From: Paenibacillus hamazuiensis
GTDB lineage: Bacteria > Bacillota > Bacilli > Paenibacillales > NBRC-103111
Direction of reading: 5' to 3'
Length of the DNA: 64,000 bases
NCBI RefSeq assembly: GCF_023276405.1
Contig: NZ_JALRMO010000001.1
Location: forward strand, 8,161,501-8,225,500
The position numbers and the translations under genes are program-made. Every line of letters starts with the position of its first letter. The stretch's first letter is position 1. Under the pieces are notes generated by a model. The model was not told the DNA's origin, searched no databases, and was given only the letters and a program-made list of their open reading frames with translations. Below, in pieces: positions 34,133 to 45,400 of this stretch.

Positions 34133-37100
34133 GTGAGACAAAGTATTGTGCTGATCGCTCGTATTCTTACAGCGGCCATGATTTGGGGCTCGGTGTTTTC
34201 TTTGGGATACGTCCCCAATCAGCTGGCGTATGCAGAGCCGGTACCTGTGAACGTTTTTGCTTCGGAGGGAGTAACGGCATCCGCATATGGGTATTTGTCC
34301 GGTCTTTACGCGCCGGCGAAAGCGATCGACGGAAATGCTGCCGTCAGCAAGTGGGTTTACAGCGGCGGAACAAGTTTGCCCGACGCAAATCATTCCTATT
34401 GGTTGAAAATTGACGCAGGCGCGGAAGCGGTTGTGCAGAAGTTCGTGCTTGCGCATGCAGGCTCAGGCGGGGAGCCGGATATTTACAATACGCGGGATTT
34501 TACCATTGAAGCGAGCAGCGACGATGTGAACTGGACCCGCCTCGTCAGCGTGACCAATAACACGTACGGAACGACGACCCATAATTTGGCCGCTCCCGTT
34601 ACGGCACGGTATTTCAAGCTGAACATTACCAACCCGGGCGCGCCGGATTCGTCGACCGGTCGGTATACCGCCAATATTTATGAGTTTCAGGCCTACGGTT
34701 ATTTCGCAGACGCACCCGGTTCGTCGCCGCAGGGTGCAGCTCAGGGATTGCTTGGCGAATATTACAAGGGCACAAGCAGCTTTGATTTTGGAGAGTATAA
34801 AGCGACGGTGATCGATTCGCAGATTAATTTCGCGGATCTGAACGGCACGCTGCGAGCCTTTACAGGCGAGGAGGACCATGCCAATGTCCGCTGGACTGGC
34901 CAGATCATGCCTCCGCAAACGGATGCATATACGTTCTACATGATCGGGGATAACGGATTCCGCTTATGGATTGACGATAAGCCGGTCATCGATCATTGGG
35001 TGAACGATTGGGACAAGGAGCAGGTCAGCAATGCCGTCCAACTGGAAGGCGGCAAGAAGTACAATTTTAAAATCGAATACTTCGAAGATTTCGGCGGCTC
35101 GAATCTGTATTTGCGCTGGTCTACGCCTACAATGGCTAAGGCCATTGTACCCGCCGGCGCGTTTTTCCTGCCGAAAAATTACGCGGGTCCGATAGCGGGC
35201 CGCATTGCCGATGACGGCTCCAGCGTTTCTTTGACTATGGCTGCCGATTTGAACGCACTTCCAACTGCGTTAGCATCGCACCTGACGGTGACGGCCGACA
35301 GTCAGTCCATCGGAGTACAAAGCGTGGAGCAGGGCGGCACCCCGTCTGTCCTGAAGCTGAATTTGGCCACCGCCATTAAGCCCCGTCAAAAAGTAAAAGT
35401 TTCCTACGACGGACAAGCCGCCTTGCAATCTGTGAACGGCACGTCCGTAGCCGGCTTTAACTTCAACGTGCCGGAATTGGTGAATTATTCGCCGATGGCG
35501 ATCGCGATGTCGTTTTATGGAAGCCCGAAAACGAACCGCTCGTTCGCCTGGTATACGAGTTACGAAAATCCGCAAAACGCGCCGGCGAATGCCAAAGACA
35601 GCATCGTCGAGGTGGTGGAAGCCGATAAGGAATTCGGCACGTCCGCAGTGAAACGTTTCGTGGGCAAGCCGGAAGAAACCAAGGTGCTGAACCTGAAAAT
35701 CACAAACGAGACCACCGGTTCCTTTATCAGCCACAAGGTGCTGGCTTCGGGTCTGACCCCGGGAACCGCCTATAAATTCCGGGTCGGAAGCGACGGCAAC
35801 TGGAGCGGCGTCGGCAGCTTTACGACGGAGGCGGAGAACGAGAACAAATACGAGTTCCTGTATATGACGGACTCGCAGGGCTCCAATTCGAACGATTATG
35901 AGGTTTTCGCAAACACGCTGAAGCAAGGGCTTCAGCATTACCCGAATGCCAAGTTCATGGTGATGACCGGCGACCAGGTCGATGCCGGCTCCCTCGAATC
36001 CCAGTGGCTCGATTATTTCGGAAAACCGCAGGACATGTTCATGAAGCTGCCCATCATGGCTGCGGTAGGGAACCACGAAGGGCCGTACAACGACAACTAT
36101 TATTACCATTTTAATTATCCGAACGATTCCATTAAAAATCCTTTGCCTCCGGGCAGCGTTTATTCGTACGACTACGGCGACGCGCACATCATGGTGCTCA
36201 ACACGATGGATATCGGTTGGGACGACCGGCAGAAGGAATCGTTCCGGCAGCAGGTGGAATGGCTGAAGAAAGAAGTGGCCGAGACCGACAAGAAGTGGAA
36301 AATCGTCGCTTTTCATAAGGCGATTTATTCGCTCGGCAACCACGCGCTCGAGAAAGATATTCAAGATATGAGAAAAATGCTCTACCCCGTCTTCGACGAG
36401 CTGGGGATCGATGTCGTTTTGCAAGGGCATGACCATACGTTCATGAGATCTTATCAAATGTACAACGACGCGCCGGTAGCGGATATCAAGAGGGATGAGA
36501 ATAATAATCCGCTGAATCCGGACGGCACGCTGTATATGATCAATAACTCGGCCGCCACAAAATTTTACGATCTCCAGGAAGGCGTGGACCGGTATTATGC
36601 AGCGGTGTTCGAACAACCGAAAAAAGCGATTTATTCAGGCATCCGCATGACGGAAAACAGCATTACGATCGAATCTTACAGGTCCGGCGAGGCTGAGCCG
36701 TTCGATAAGTATACAATCGTCAGAACGGACGGCAAGCCGCAGCCGGTCGAACAATTGACGGTGGGCAAAACGGGGGATGGCAAAGCGGTTCTCGATTGGA
36801 ACGCGCCGAAATCCTCAAGTGCAGACGACGAGGTCCGCGGTTTTAGAATTTATGAAACGAGCGGAAAGCTGGGGATGAACTGGAGCGCATATATGCCGGC
36901 GGTTAAGGGTCAAACGAGCTACCGGTATACCGTGGCGGACACGCTTCCCGGCGAAACCTACGAGTTCATCGTCAAAGCTGTCGACAAGCGGGACAATTCC
37001 GCCGCCAGCGTCGCAAGCACTTCGGGAAGCGTGCCGGCTGCGCCGACCGCTCCGGTAGTGGACGACGGTCATAACACGTTCGGCTGGACGAACGTTTCCG

Positions 37101-37594
37101 GGTATTCCTCGCCGTCTGACTATGAATACAGCGTAGATGGCGGAGCGACATGGCAGCCCGCAGCGGCGAATCCGCAGCCGGTGGGAGATTTCGATTATGC
37201 TGCGGGAGCGGTAAAAGTTCGCGTGAAAGCCGATGCCGCTTCGGGAAGAGCCGCCGGTCAGCCGCTTGCTTCGGACTTGCCGTTCACCGTGAACCATATT
37301 AAGGATACGTACAAAATATCCGGGGAAATGAAGCGCGGCGACAAGCTGCAGATCGACGTGTCGCTGGAGCCTGTGGCCGATTACAGCGGCGACGTTTACA
37401 CGGTATTTGAGCTGCTTGACGGAGACCGGCCGGTTCTCATTAACGCCGTCCCCATGAAGCAAAACAAGCTGACGTTTACCCAATATTTTAATGTAACCGG
37501 TGCGGACTATAAGGTGAAAGTATTTATTATGGATCAATTTAACAGCGATCTTACGATACCGGTCCAGCTGGCGAGACCTGTCGTATTCCAGTAA
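34133..37594 (+). CDS. Secreted multidomain metallophosphoesterase (F5/8C, PA14, purple-acid-phosphatase-like, FN3)
   Basis: A 1153-residue exported protein. After a signal peptide (cleaved near AYAEP, about residue 34) come an F5/8 type C domain (about 40-190) and a PA14 domain (about 200-345, LLGEYYKGTSSFDFGEY). A beta-sandwich linker and a purple-acid-phosphatase-type FN3 (about 450-565) follow. The metallophosphoesterase core is at about 570-880: FLYMTDSQG, MTGDQVDAG, GNHEGPY, AFHKAIYS, LQGHDHTF, all metal-ligand blocks present. An FN3 domain and a 185-residue C-terminal module shared with the GH92 protein at 39425 complete it. The start is GTG with GGAGGG 10 bases upstream. It probably removes phosphate from extracellular glycans or phosphodiesters. 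Confidence 0.88.
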   Translation: MRQSIVLIARILTAAMIWGSVFSLGYVPNQLAYAEPVPVNVFASEGVTASAYGYLSGLYAPAKAIDGNAAVSKWVYSGGTSLPDANHSYWLKIDAGAEAVVQKFVLAHAGSGGEPDIYNTRDFTIEASSDDVNWTRLVSVTNNTYGTTTHNLAAPVTARYFKLNITNPGAPDSSTGRYTANIYEFQAYGYFADAPGSSPQGAAQGLLGEYYKGTSSFDFGEYKATVIDSQINFADLNGTLRAFTGEEDHANVRWTGQIMPPQTDAYTFYMIGDNGFRLWIDDKPVIDHWVNDWDKEQVSNAVQLEGGKKYNFKIEYFEDFGGSNLYLRWSTPTMAKAIVPAGAFFLPKNYAGPIAGRIADDGSSVSLTMAADLNALPTALASHLTVTADSQSIGVQSVEQGGTPSVLKLNLATAIKPRQKVKVSYDGQAALQSVNGTSVAGFNFNVPELVNYSPMAIAMSFYGSPKTNRSFAWYTSYENPQNAPANAKDSIVEVVEADKEFGTSAVKRFVGKPEETKVLNLKITNETTGSFISHKVLASGLTPGTAYKFRVGSDGNWSGVGSFTTEAENENKYEFLYMTDSQGSNSNDYEVFANTLKQGLQHYPNAKFMVMTGDQVDAGSLESQWLDYFGKPQDMFMKLPIMAAVGNHEGPYNDNYYYHFNYPNDSIKNPLPPGSVYSYDYGDAHIMVLNTMDIGWDDRQKESFRQQVEWLKKEVAETDKKWKIVAFHKAIYSLGNHALEKDIQDMRKMLYPVFDELGIDVVLQGHDHTFMRSYQMYNDAPVADIKRDENNNPLNPDGTLYMINNSAATKFYDLQEGVDRYYAAVFEQPKKAIYSGIRMTENSITIESYRSGEAEPFDKYTIVRTDGKPQPVEQLTVGKTGDGKAVLDWNAPKSSSADDEVRGFRIYETSGKLGMNWSAYMPAVKGQTSYRYTVADTLPGETYEFIVKAVDKRDNSAASVASTSGSVPAAPTAPVVDDGHNTFGWTNVSGYSSPSDYEYSVDGGATWQPAAANPQPVGDFDYAAGAVKVRVKADAASGRAAGQPLASDLPFTVNHIKDTYKISGEMKRGDKLQIDVSLEPVADYSGDVYTVFELLDGDRPVLINAVPMKQNKLTFTQYFNVTGADYKVKVFIMDQFNSDLTIPVQLARPVVFQ

Positions 37595-37625
37595 TGCATC
37601 GGCAGAGAGAGAAGGAGTGGATAAG

Positions 37626-39398
37626 GTGAAAAAATATGTGGCGGCCATGCTGGCTTTGCTTTTCGTGCTCTCGCCGGTTTCCGCACGCGCAGCCGCTCAA
37701 TTTACGCTGAGCCTGAGCGCGAATGAAGCGCAGCGCGGCGGTAAAATCACACTTTCGGGGACGGTTGCAAGCGATACGGACGAAGTTACGGTGAAGATCG
37801 TACGTCCCAATCTAACGGTTTTTTATATCGATTCTTTGACGCCTTCGATGGGCAGCTATACGTCTACGGTATCCATTCCGGCCAATGAAGACGATGCCCC
37901 GAACGGCGTTTATAAGGTCGTCGCCGGCACTAAAAATGGGGCGGAAACCAAAACATTTTCGATCGGAGTGAGCACGAATCCCGGCGGAGGGGGAGAGTCT
38001 CCAGGCGGTGGAGGAACGAATCCCGGCGGCGGAGGAACGAATCCGGGTGACGGAGGTACGAATCCCGGCGGTGGAGGTACGACTCCGGGCGGCGGAGGAA
38101 CGACTCCGGGCGGCGGAGGCGACAGCGGTGGCAGTGGAGATTCGGATTCGGGCAGCGGCGGAAATTCGCACGGCTCGGGTACGGGGAACGCAGCCGCATC
38201 TGCAGATGCGGCAAACATTCCGTCCACTGCCGGCAAGGCGGACGGTTCCATCGTACAGCCTGAAGTAAACAAGGAAGGTCGGTACATAGTCGGCTCCGAT
38301 ACACTGTCTCAAGCCATGCAGCAAGCGAAGGGCGCAGTAATCATTCAATTGCCCGCACAGACGGGCGAATCCGCTTTATCTCTCGATTTTTCCGCGAAAT
38401 CGCTAAAGGATCTCAAGGATAACGGAGTGGACCTTATTATCGCATCCGACAATCATTCGGTCCGTTTCCCGGCAGGCTTCATTTCGGCTGCGGATGAACA
38501 GTCGCGGATTCGCATCGATCTGAACACGGTGATGAGCGCGGAAGCAAGAAGTCTGATCGGCGGATTGATTCTGAAAGATTCCGACTACGTGCCGACCGGA
38601 CTGGTGCTTTCCGTTGTCATTCAACTGATCGCCGGCGACAAGGTCACCGAAATTCATCAGTTGGACAAACCGGCAGTTGTGTCCGTCAAATTGACGGAAG
38701 CTCAGCAGAAAGCCATTTCCTCGGATTTGGCCGGCGTCTACTATGTGAACGGAGATAAAGCCGAATATGTCGGCGGCACTTTGGATAAGGGAGTTTTCAC
38801 CTTCACGGCGAAGCACTTCTCGTATTATACGATTCTCGAATACAACAAGGCTTTTGCCGATTTGGCGGGACATTGGGCGGACAAACCGGTTCGGTCGCTC
38901 GCAGCCAAACATATCGTGGAAGGCGTAGACGACAGGCGTTACGAGCCGAATCGCAGCATCACCCGGGCGGAGTTCGTCACCTTGATCATGCGTTCGCTCG
39001 GCTGGAAGGGCGGCCCGCTGCCGGAAGCTGCGGCGAACCCGTTCTCCGATGTACCGGGCAAACAATACTACACGGATCATATCGTAAAAGCGGCGGCTCT
39101 CGGCATCGTATCCGGCTATAACGGAGCGTTCCGTCCAAGCGATACGATGACGCGCGAAGAGGCGGCGGTGGCGCTTGTCCAGGCGTCATCCCGGTTCGGC
39201 GTGATCAAGTCGGGTAAGGACGAGCCTTCTTTTGCGGATATGAACGAGATCTCCGATTGGGCCAAAACGGCGGTAAACGAAGCTTGGTCGAAGGGACTTA
39301 TGGAGGGCGACGGCGTTCGTTTTAATCCGAAGCAACCCGTTACCCGGGCTGAAGTGGCGGCCATGATCGACCGGCTGCTGAGGAACGGTTCTTTATAA
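37626..39398 (+). CDS. S-layer-homology (SLH) surface protein
   Basis: A 590-residue surface protein. A signal peptide ends near ARAAAQ (about residue 25), followed by an Ig-like domain (about 27-115). A Gly/Pro spacer of seven 7-residue repeats comes next (about 118-166), then a beta-rich domain often seen in Paenibacillus SLH proteins. The C-terminal 190 residues hold three SLH repeats: FADLAGHWADKPVRSLAAKH, FSDVPGKQYYTDHIVKAAAL and FADMNEISDWAKTAVNEAWS. SLH domains bind pyruvylated cell-wall polymer. The start is GTG at 37626, with AGAAGGAG 8 bases upstream. Placed between two non-anchored secreted enzymes, it may hold them or their substrate at the cell surface (inference). Confidence 0.88.
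   Translation: MKKYVAAMLALLFVLSPVSARAAAQFTLSLSANEAQRGGKITLSGTVASDTDEVTVKIVRPNLTVFYIDSLTPSMGSYTSTVSIPANEDDAPNGVYKVVAGTKNGAETKTFSIGVSTNPGGGGESPGGGGTNPGGGGTNPGDGGTNPGGGGTTPGGGGTTPGGGGDSGGSGDSDSGSGGNSHGSGTGNAAASADAANIPSTAGKADGSIVQPEVNKEGRYIVGSDTLSQAMQQAKGAVIIQLPAQTGESALSLDFSAKSLKDLKDNGVDLIIASDNHSVRFPAGFISAADEQSRIRIDLNTVMSAEARSLIGGLILKDSDYVPTGLVLSVVIQLIAGDKVTEIHQLDKPAVVSVKLTEAQQKAISSDLAGVYYVNGDKAEYVGGTLDKGVFTFTAKHFSYYTILEYNKAFADLAGHWADKPVRSLAAKHIVEGVDDRRYEPNRSITRAEFVTLIMRSLGWKGGPLPEAAANPFSDVPGKQYYTDHIVKAAALGIVSGYNGAFRPSDTMTREEAAVALVQASSRFGVIKSGKDEPSFADMNEISDWAKTAVNEAWSKGLMEGDGVRFNPKQPVTRAEVAAMIDRLLRNGSL
37977..38123. repeat. Seven 21-bp tandem repeats encoding (N/S/T)PGGGG(E/T/D) spacer
   Basis: Seven in-frame 7-codon units of the form xPGGGGx (one has GDGG) encode a flexible linker in the SLH protein. 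The tract is prone to length change by slippage. Confidence 0.85.
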
Positions 39399-39424
39399 AA
39401 CGAGGGCAGGAGGATTCAAGCGCA

Positions 39425-42400
39425 ATGTGGAAAAAGCTTATTTCCGTCGTTATGACGGGTTTGATATCGTTCAGCCTGCTGACGCCTCTGACCTTGGAGA
39501 CTGCTTCGGCAGCCTCCGATCCCGCTTTGCAGACGGCGGAGACCCGAAATGTGGCGCTGAACGCGGCCGCAACCGCTTCGGGACAATGCAACGGCAACGA
39601 GGGCGCGCGTTATGCGGTTGACGGGAAAAACGATACGAAATGGTGCGACAATTCAAGCACCGCCAAAAAGTGGCTGAAGCTCGATTTGGGCCAGGTCTAT
39701 AACATTAACCGGTGGGTTGTAAAAAACGCCGCGATCAACGAATCCGCGAACAGCCCGTTCTGGAACACGAAAAGCTTTCGGCTGCAAAAAAGCAGCGACG
39801 GACAAACGTGGGAGGATGTCGATACCGTCAAAGATAACGTGCAGTCGATCGTAGAGCGTTATGTTCCGGCATTCTCTTCCCGGTACATCCGGTTTTACGT
39901 CGATAAGGCGGCTGACGAAGGAACGACGGTGCGATTATATGAATTGGAGATTTACGGGGTGGACTCCGATAAGCTGCCGGCATATCCGGCAACGAACCTG
40001 GCGCCTGTAGATTATGTCGATCCGTTTATCAACACGATGGGCGACAACGGGCAGACGAACCCGGGACCGACGACGCCGTTCGGCCTCGTTGCACTGGGCC
40101 CGGACAGCGATGGCGGAGCTTTCAGCGGATACTACTATCAGGACAAATTTTTAAAGGGATTTTCGCATTTGCGGTTTAGCGGCGTTGGCTGCAGCGGCGG
40201 CGGCGGGAACATCCTGATGATGCCGGAAACCCGCTCCTTTACGAAAAACAGCAGCGAATACAAGCAGCAGTACGACAAAAACAGCGAGCAGGCTTCTCCC
40301 GGCTATTACGGCGTGAAGCTGGCCTCGGGCATCGGCGTCGAGCTGACCGCATCGCGCAATGTCGGCTTTCACCGGTACACCTTTCCGGAAACCGATACAG
40401 GCTCGGTACTGATCGATCTCTCCAATTCGTATGCCGGTATGGTGGATGCCAATCTGACCGTGGAAAACAACAGCGAGATTTCGGGTATGATCCAATCGAA
40501 AAATGTGTGCGGTCATGGATATTACACCATGTATTACTCGATCCAGTTCGATCATGATTTTAATTCCTACAGCTCCTGGCAGGGCGATGCGGTCGGGGCG
40601 GAGCCCAAACGCAACGGCTCGAACAGCGGCGTGTGGGTGAATTTCAATACGAAACAGGGCAAGGTGATCCAGGCGAAAGTAGGCCTCTCGCCGATCAGCG
40701 TGGAGCAGGCCAAATACGAGCGCGATCACGATATTGCGGGGTGGGATTTCGACGCGCAGCATACCCGTGCGAGAAACACCTGGAGCGAGCTGCTGAACAA
40801 AGTGGAAATCACCGATGCGGACGAGACGAACAAGCGGATTTTTTATACGCAGCTGTACCACTCCTTCCTGCATCCGAACAACGTGACCAGCTCCAGCGGC
40901 ACGTTCAAGGCAGGCAGGGACGAGAACACGATACGCCAAACGTCGGAATTTGGCGATGACTTCGAGTACTACAACGGCTGGACCACATGGGACGACTTCC
41001 GCAAATATTCGTTGTTTTCGCTGCTTGAGCCTAAAAAGTTCGAAAACATGGTGAAGTCGCTGGTAGATCTGTACGGTACCCGAGGCTCCTATACGCAGTG
41101 GGGCGAAGGATACTGGCCGAGCCCGACCGTCAGGAACGAATTTAACGGAGCCGTTATCCTCGATGCTTACTCGAAAGGCTTTACGAATTTCGACGTATAC
41201 AAAGCGCTGAAAGGAATGGCCATCGATGCGGACAATTTCTCCATCAGCGATGGAGAAATTTCCGGCAAGCTGGAGAAGGCGAACAGCGCATCTTTTCCGA
41301 TGAAGCTCGCCGAATTGATCGGAGACCGGGCTGCGTACGAGAAATACAAAGATCTCGCGTTGTCTTACAAAAAGCTGTGGAATCCGAAGCAGGTGGACGA
41401 GGAGGGCACGAGACGCGGCTTCTTTACGCCAAACGGATACACCGTAGCCAAAGGGGATGTTTTGGCGGTAGACAAATATGCCTACCAAGGCAACCTGTGG
41501 ACATACCGCTGGTCCGCTCCGCAGGATATTAACGGACTGGCTCAGCTCATGGGCGGCAAAAAGGCGATGGCGAAGGAGCTGCAGCGTTTTTTCGAAATCA
41601 ATGAGTATATGGCTATTAACGAACCTGACCTGCATGTACCCTATTTGTTCAACTATTTGGGGTACCCTTACTTGACCCAATATTACGTAAGACAGTTTAC
41701 GACGGAAAAGGTCGCCCAAAGATACCATAACCACGGTCCATACAAATACGAGATCAAATCCCGCGTTTACCGCGACGATCCGGAAGGATATTTGCCGTCG
41801 ATGGACGATGACGCCGGAGGCATGTCCTCGTGGTTTGTGTACAGTGCGATGGGGCTGTTCCCGGGAACTCCGGGGGAAGCGTATTTCCTGATCGGCTCGC
41901 CGATTTTCTCCGAGGTGAAGCTGCATCTGGACAACGGAAAAACGTTCACGATCAAGGCGAATAACGTTTCCAGCAAAAACCGTTTCATCAAATCGGCGCA
42001 GCTGAACGGAACGAATTTCAACCAGGCCTGGATCAAATACGCGGATATTATGTCGGGCGGCACGCTCGAATTCGAAATGGATTCCACGCCGAACACAAGC
42101 TGGGGAGCCGCCGCCGGCGCCGCGCCGCCTACGCTTAGTTTTACCGCGGATGTGGACAACGCATACGGCCGTCAGGCGCTCATTGCCGAGCAGTCGGAGT
42201 GGAAATATTTCGACAAAGGCCAGTATGCGGGGGACGGCTGGACAAGCCTCGGCTACGACGACAGCGGCTGGGCATCCGGTCCCGCCATGCTCGGGTATGA
42301 CAGCACCGGGAAAGTACAAACCAAGGTCAGCTACGGTCCGGATGCGGGCAACAAATACCCGACCACCTATTTCCGCAAAACGTTCGAAGTGGCTGACGTA

Positions 42401-45400
42401 AACGGTATTCATGAACTTGATGCCGGCCTGATCCGCGACGACGGAGCGGTTGTGTATCTGAACGGTCATGAGGTGTTCCGGACCAATATGCCGGCAGGGG
42501 AAGTGAAGTACGGCACCTATGCGAATGCGACGGTAAACGATGAGCGGGACCGCATTACGTTTATCGTTGATCCGGCCTATCTGGTGAAAGGCACCAATGT
42601 CTTAAGCGCCGAGGTTCATCAGGCGAACGCTTCAAGCTCGGACATCGCCTTCGAATTCAGCCTCGAAGCGGTTGGGGAAATGGCGAAGCCGGCCGCTCCG
42701 ACGGAACCCGTTGTCGACGATAAGGCCAACACGTTCGGCTGGACTTTTGTTCCCGGCATCGAGCAGGCGGCCGACTATGAATACAGCACGGATGGAGGCT
42801 TGAAATGGAAGCCCGCCACTTCCAATCCGCAGACGGTCGGTCCGCTTGACTATGAAGCAGGCAAGGTGCAAGTCCGCGTGAAGGCGAATGAAAGCTTGTA
42901 CCGTACATCCGGTGAAGCGCTGCTTTCGAATGCGGCATATACCTCGGACATTCGGTGGGATGTTTTCGATCTGAAAGCCGATGTGAACCGCAGCGGCAAC
43001 ATGACGGTCGATGTAACCGGCACGTTGAAAGGAAATTACAGCGATTCGGCCACCGCCGTTTTCCAATTGATGGACGGCAACGAGCAGGCGTTGATGTCCA
43101 ACGCGGTGCCCGTGCAAGTCGGAAGCTTCGAGCTTTCCCAGCTGTTTAACGTCAATGCGAGCAAATATCAGATGAACGTGTACCTGGTCGACCGCTATAA
43201 CGGCAACATCTACGATTCGCTTTGGCTTGCGGAACCGATCGTTTCGAAGCCGGAAACCGGAGCTCCATCCGATCCGCCGCCGCCGGCGCCGGAGCCTCTC
43301 CCTGAACCGCTGCCGCTGCCGGTAGTGAAACCGGAGCCGGAGGAACCGGACGATCCCGGCAATGAACAGCCGGGTGAACCCGATTTGACGTTGGAGTTCG
43401 AAAACCGGACGGAATGGACGTCTGCGGTCAACACGTTTAACAACAAACCGTTAAGTACGGAAGCGGGCAACAGCGGAACGGTTGTCGCCAACACGTTTAA
43501 CGGAGCATGGCTTGCTTTTGACAACTTTGATTTCGGTACTCAGGGCGCAAATAAGATCACGGTGGAATACGATGCGCCGACGAATAGAGCGCCTGCGGGC
43601 AGCAAGCTGGAGATCAGGTTAAACGCCGTCGACGGCGAGCTGATCGGCACCGTGGACCTGCCGAATACGGGCAGCGCCTGGGGAACCTACAAAACAGCCA
43701 AAACCCAACTGAGCAAAACGGTAACCGGCAAGCAAAAGCTGTATGTGGTCATGAAAGGCAGCACGACGAGCTCGCTTCCTTACATCGGCAACTTCGACCG
43801 TTTATCTTTCGAATACCAGAAGATCAGAAACGACTTTGCTCTGTTGGAACTGGAGAAATATGACGATTGGTCAACCGCCGTCAATCCGCAGAACAACGGC
43901 CCGCTGAAGACGGAAAACGGAAAAAGCGGCCAGCAGGTCGCCAATACGTTCAGCGGCGCATGGCTTGCGTACAAAGGGATGGACTTCGGCAGCGAAGGGG
44001 TCAACCAGCTGTCCATCGAGTATTCGGGCAACACCGCGAATTGCGCAGCCGACGCGGCTGTGGAAATTCGTCTCGGCGGAGTGGACGGTCTGCTCATCGG
44101 CAAGATCGCCACGCCCCCGACAGCAAGCGGCTGGACCACCTACAAAACGGCAACCGGCCCATTGACCCAAACGATAACCGGAGTTCAAGATATCTACTTT
44201 GTGTTTACAGGGTCTACCGATGCGACTTACAAATATATCGGCAATTTCGACAATGCGGGCTTTTCCTACAAGGCGCCGGAAAACCCCGGCGGCGGACAGC
44301 CGGAGCCGGATAAAGTGACCGTCGAGTTTGAAAACAAGTCCGAATGGACCGCGGCAGTTCATCCGACCAAGGGCGGCGCGCTCAGGGTGGAGCCCAATAA
44401 CGGCGGGCAAGTTGTCGCGAACACGTTTAGCGGTGCATGGCTTTCCTACAAAGCGGTCGATTTCGGCACGAAAGGGAAAAATCATATGACGGTTGTCTAC
44501 GATGCACCGGTGCAGAAGACGCCTGCGGACGCCGCCGCAGAAATCCGATTGGGCGGCATTGCCGGCATTCTCGTCGGGACGGTCAATCTGACCCAAACGG
44601 GCAACGACTGGGGAACGTATAAATCCGCGGAAGCGGATCTGACGACAACGGTCACCGGCAAGCAGGATGTCTACCTGGTGCTGAAGGGAAGTGCGGATAC
44701 CAATCATCCTTATGTGGGCAACCTCGACAGCTTTACCTTGGAATATCGCGGGGTTAGAACGGATTTTGCCAAGCTGGAGCTGGAGAAATACGACGAATGG
44801 ACGACGGCCCTCAATCCGCAGAACAATGGCCCGTTGAAGACGGAAAACGGAAAAAGCGGCCAGCAGGTCGCCAATACGTTCAGCGGCGCATGGCTCGCGT
44901 ACAAGCGGATGGATTTCGGCAGCGAGGGCGTCAATCAATTCACCGTCGAGTATTCCGGCAACACCGCAAGCTGTCCGGCCGACGCGACGGTTGAAGTCCG
45001 CCTGGGCGGAGTGAACGGCACGTTGGTCGGAAAGATTGCCACGCCGCCGACTGCGAACAATTGGAGCACCTACAAAACTGCGACGGGAGCATTGACCCAA
45101 ACCGTCACCGGTATTCAAGATGTGTACCTTGTGCTTACAGGTACGGGCACTGCGACATACAAATACATCGGCAATTTTGACAACGCGAGCTTTTCATTAA
45201 GCGCGCAGCAGCCGGAAGCCGATGTGACGGTAGAGCTTGAGGCATACACAGCGTGGTCGCCCGACCTCAACACATTTAACAGCAAGCCGTTAAAGACGGA
45301 AGCGAACAACGGCGGAACGGTCGTCGCCAATACGTTCAACGGCGCCTGGATGACGTATCAAAATGTCGATTTCGGGACCAAGGGCAAAAATTACGTGGAG

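Noticed and set aside
40151-42469. Long open frame of 772 codons on the reverse strand inside the GH92 gene
   Set aside because: It is the complement of conserved GH92 coding sequence; there is no recognisable motif and no start signal.
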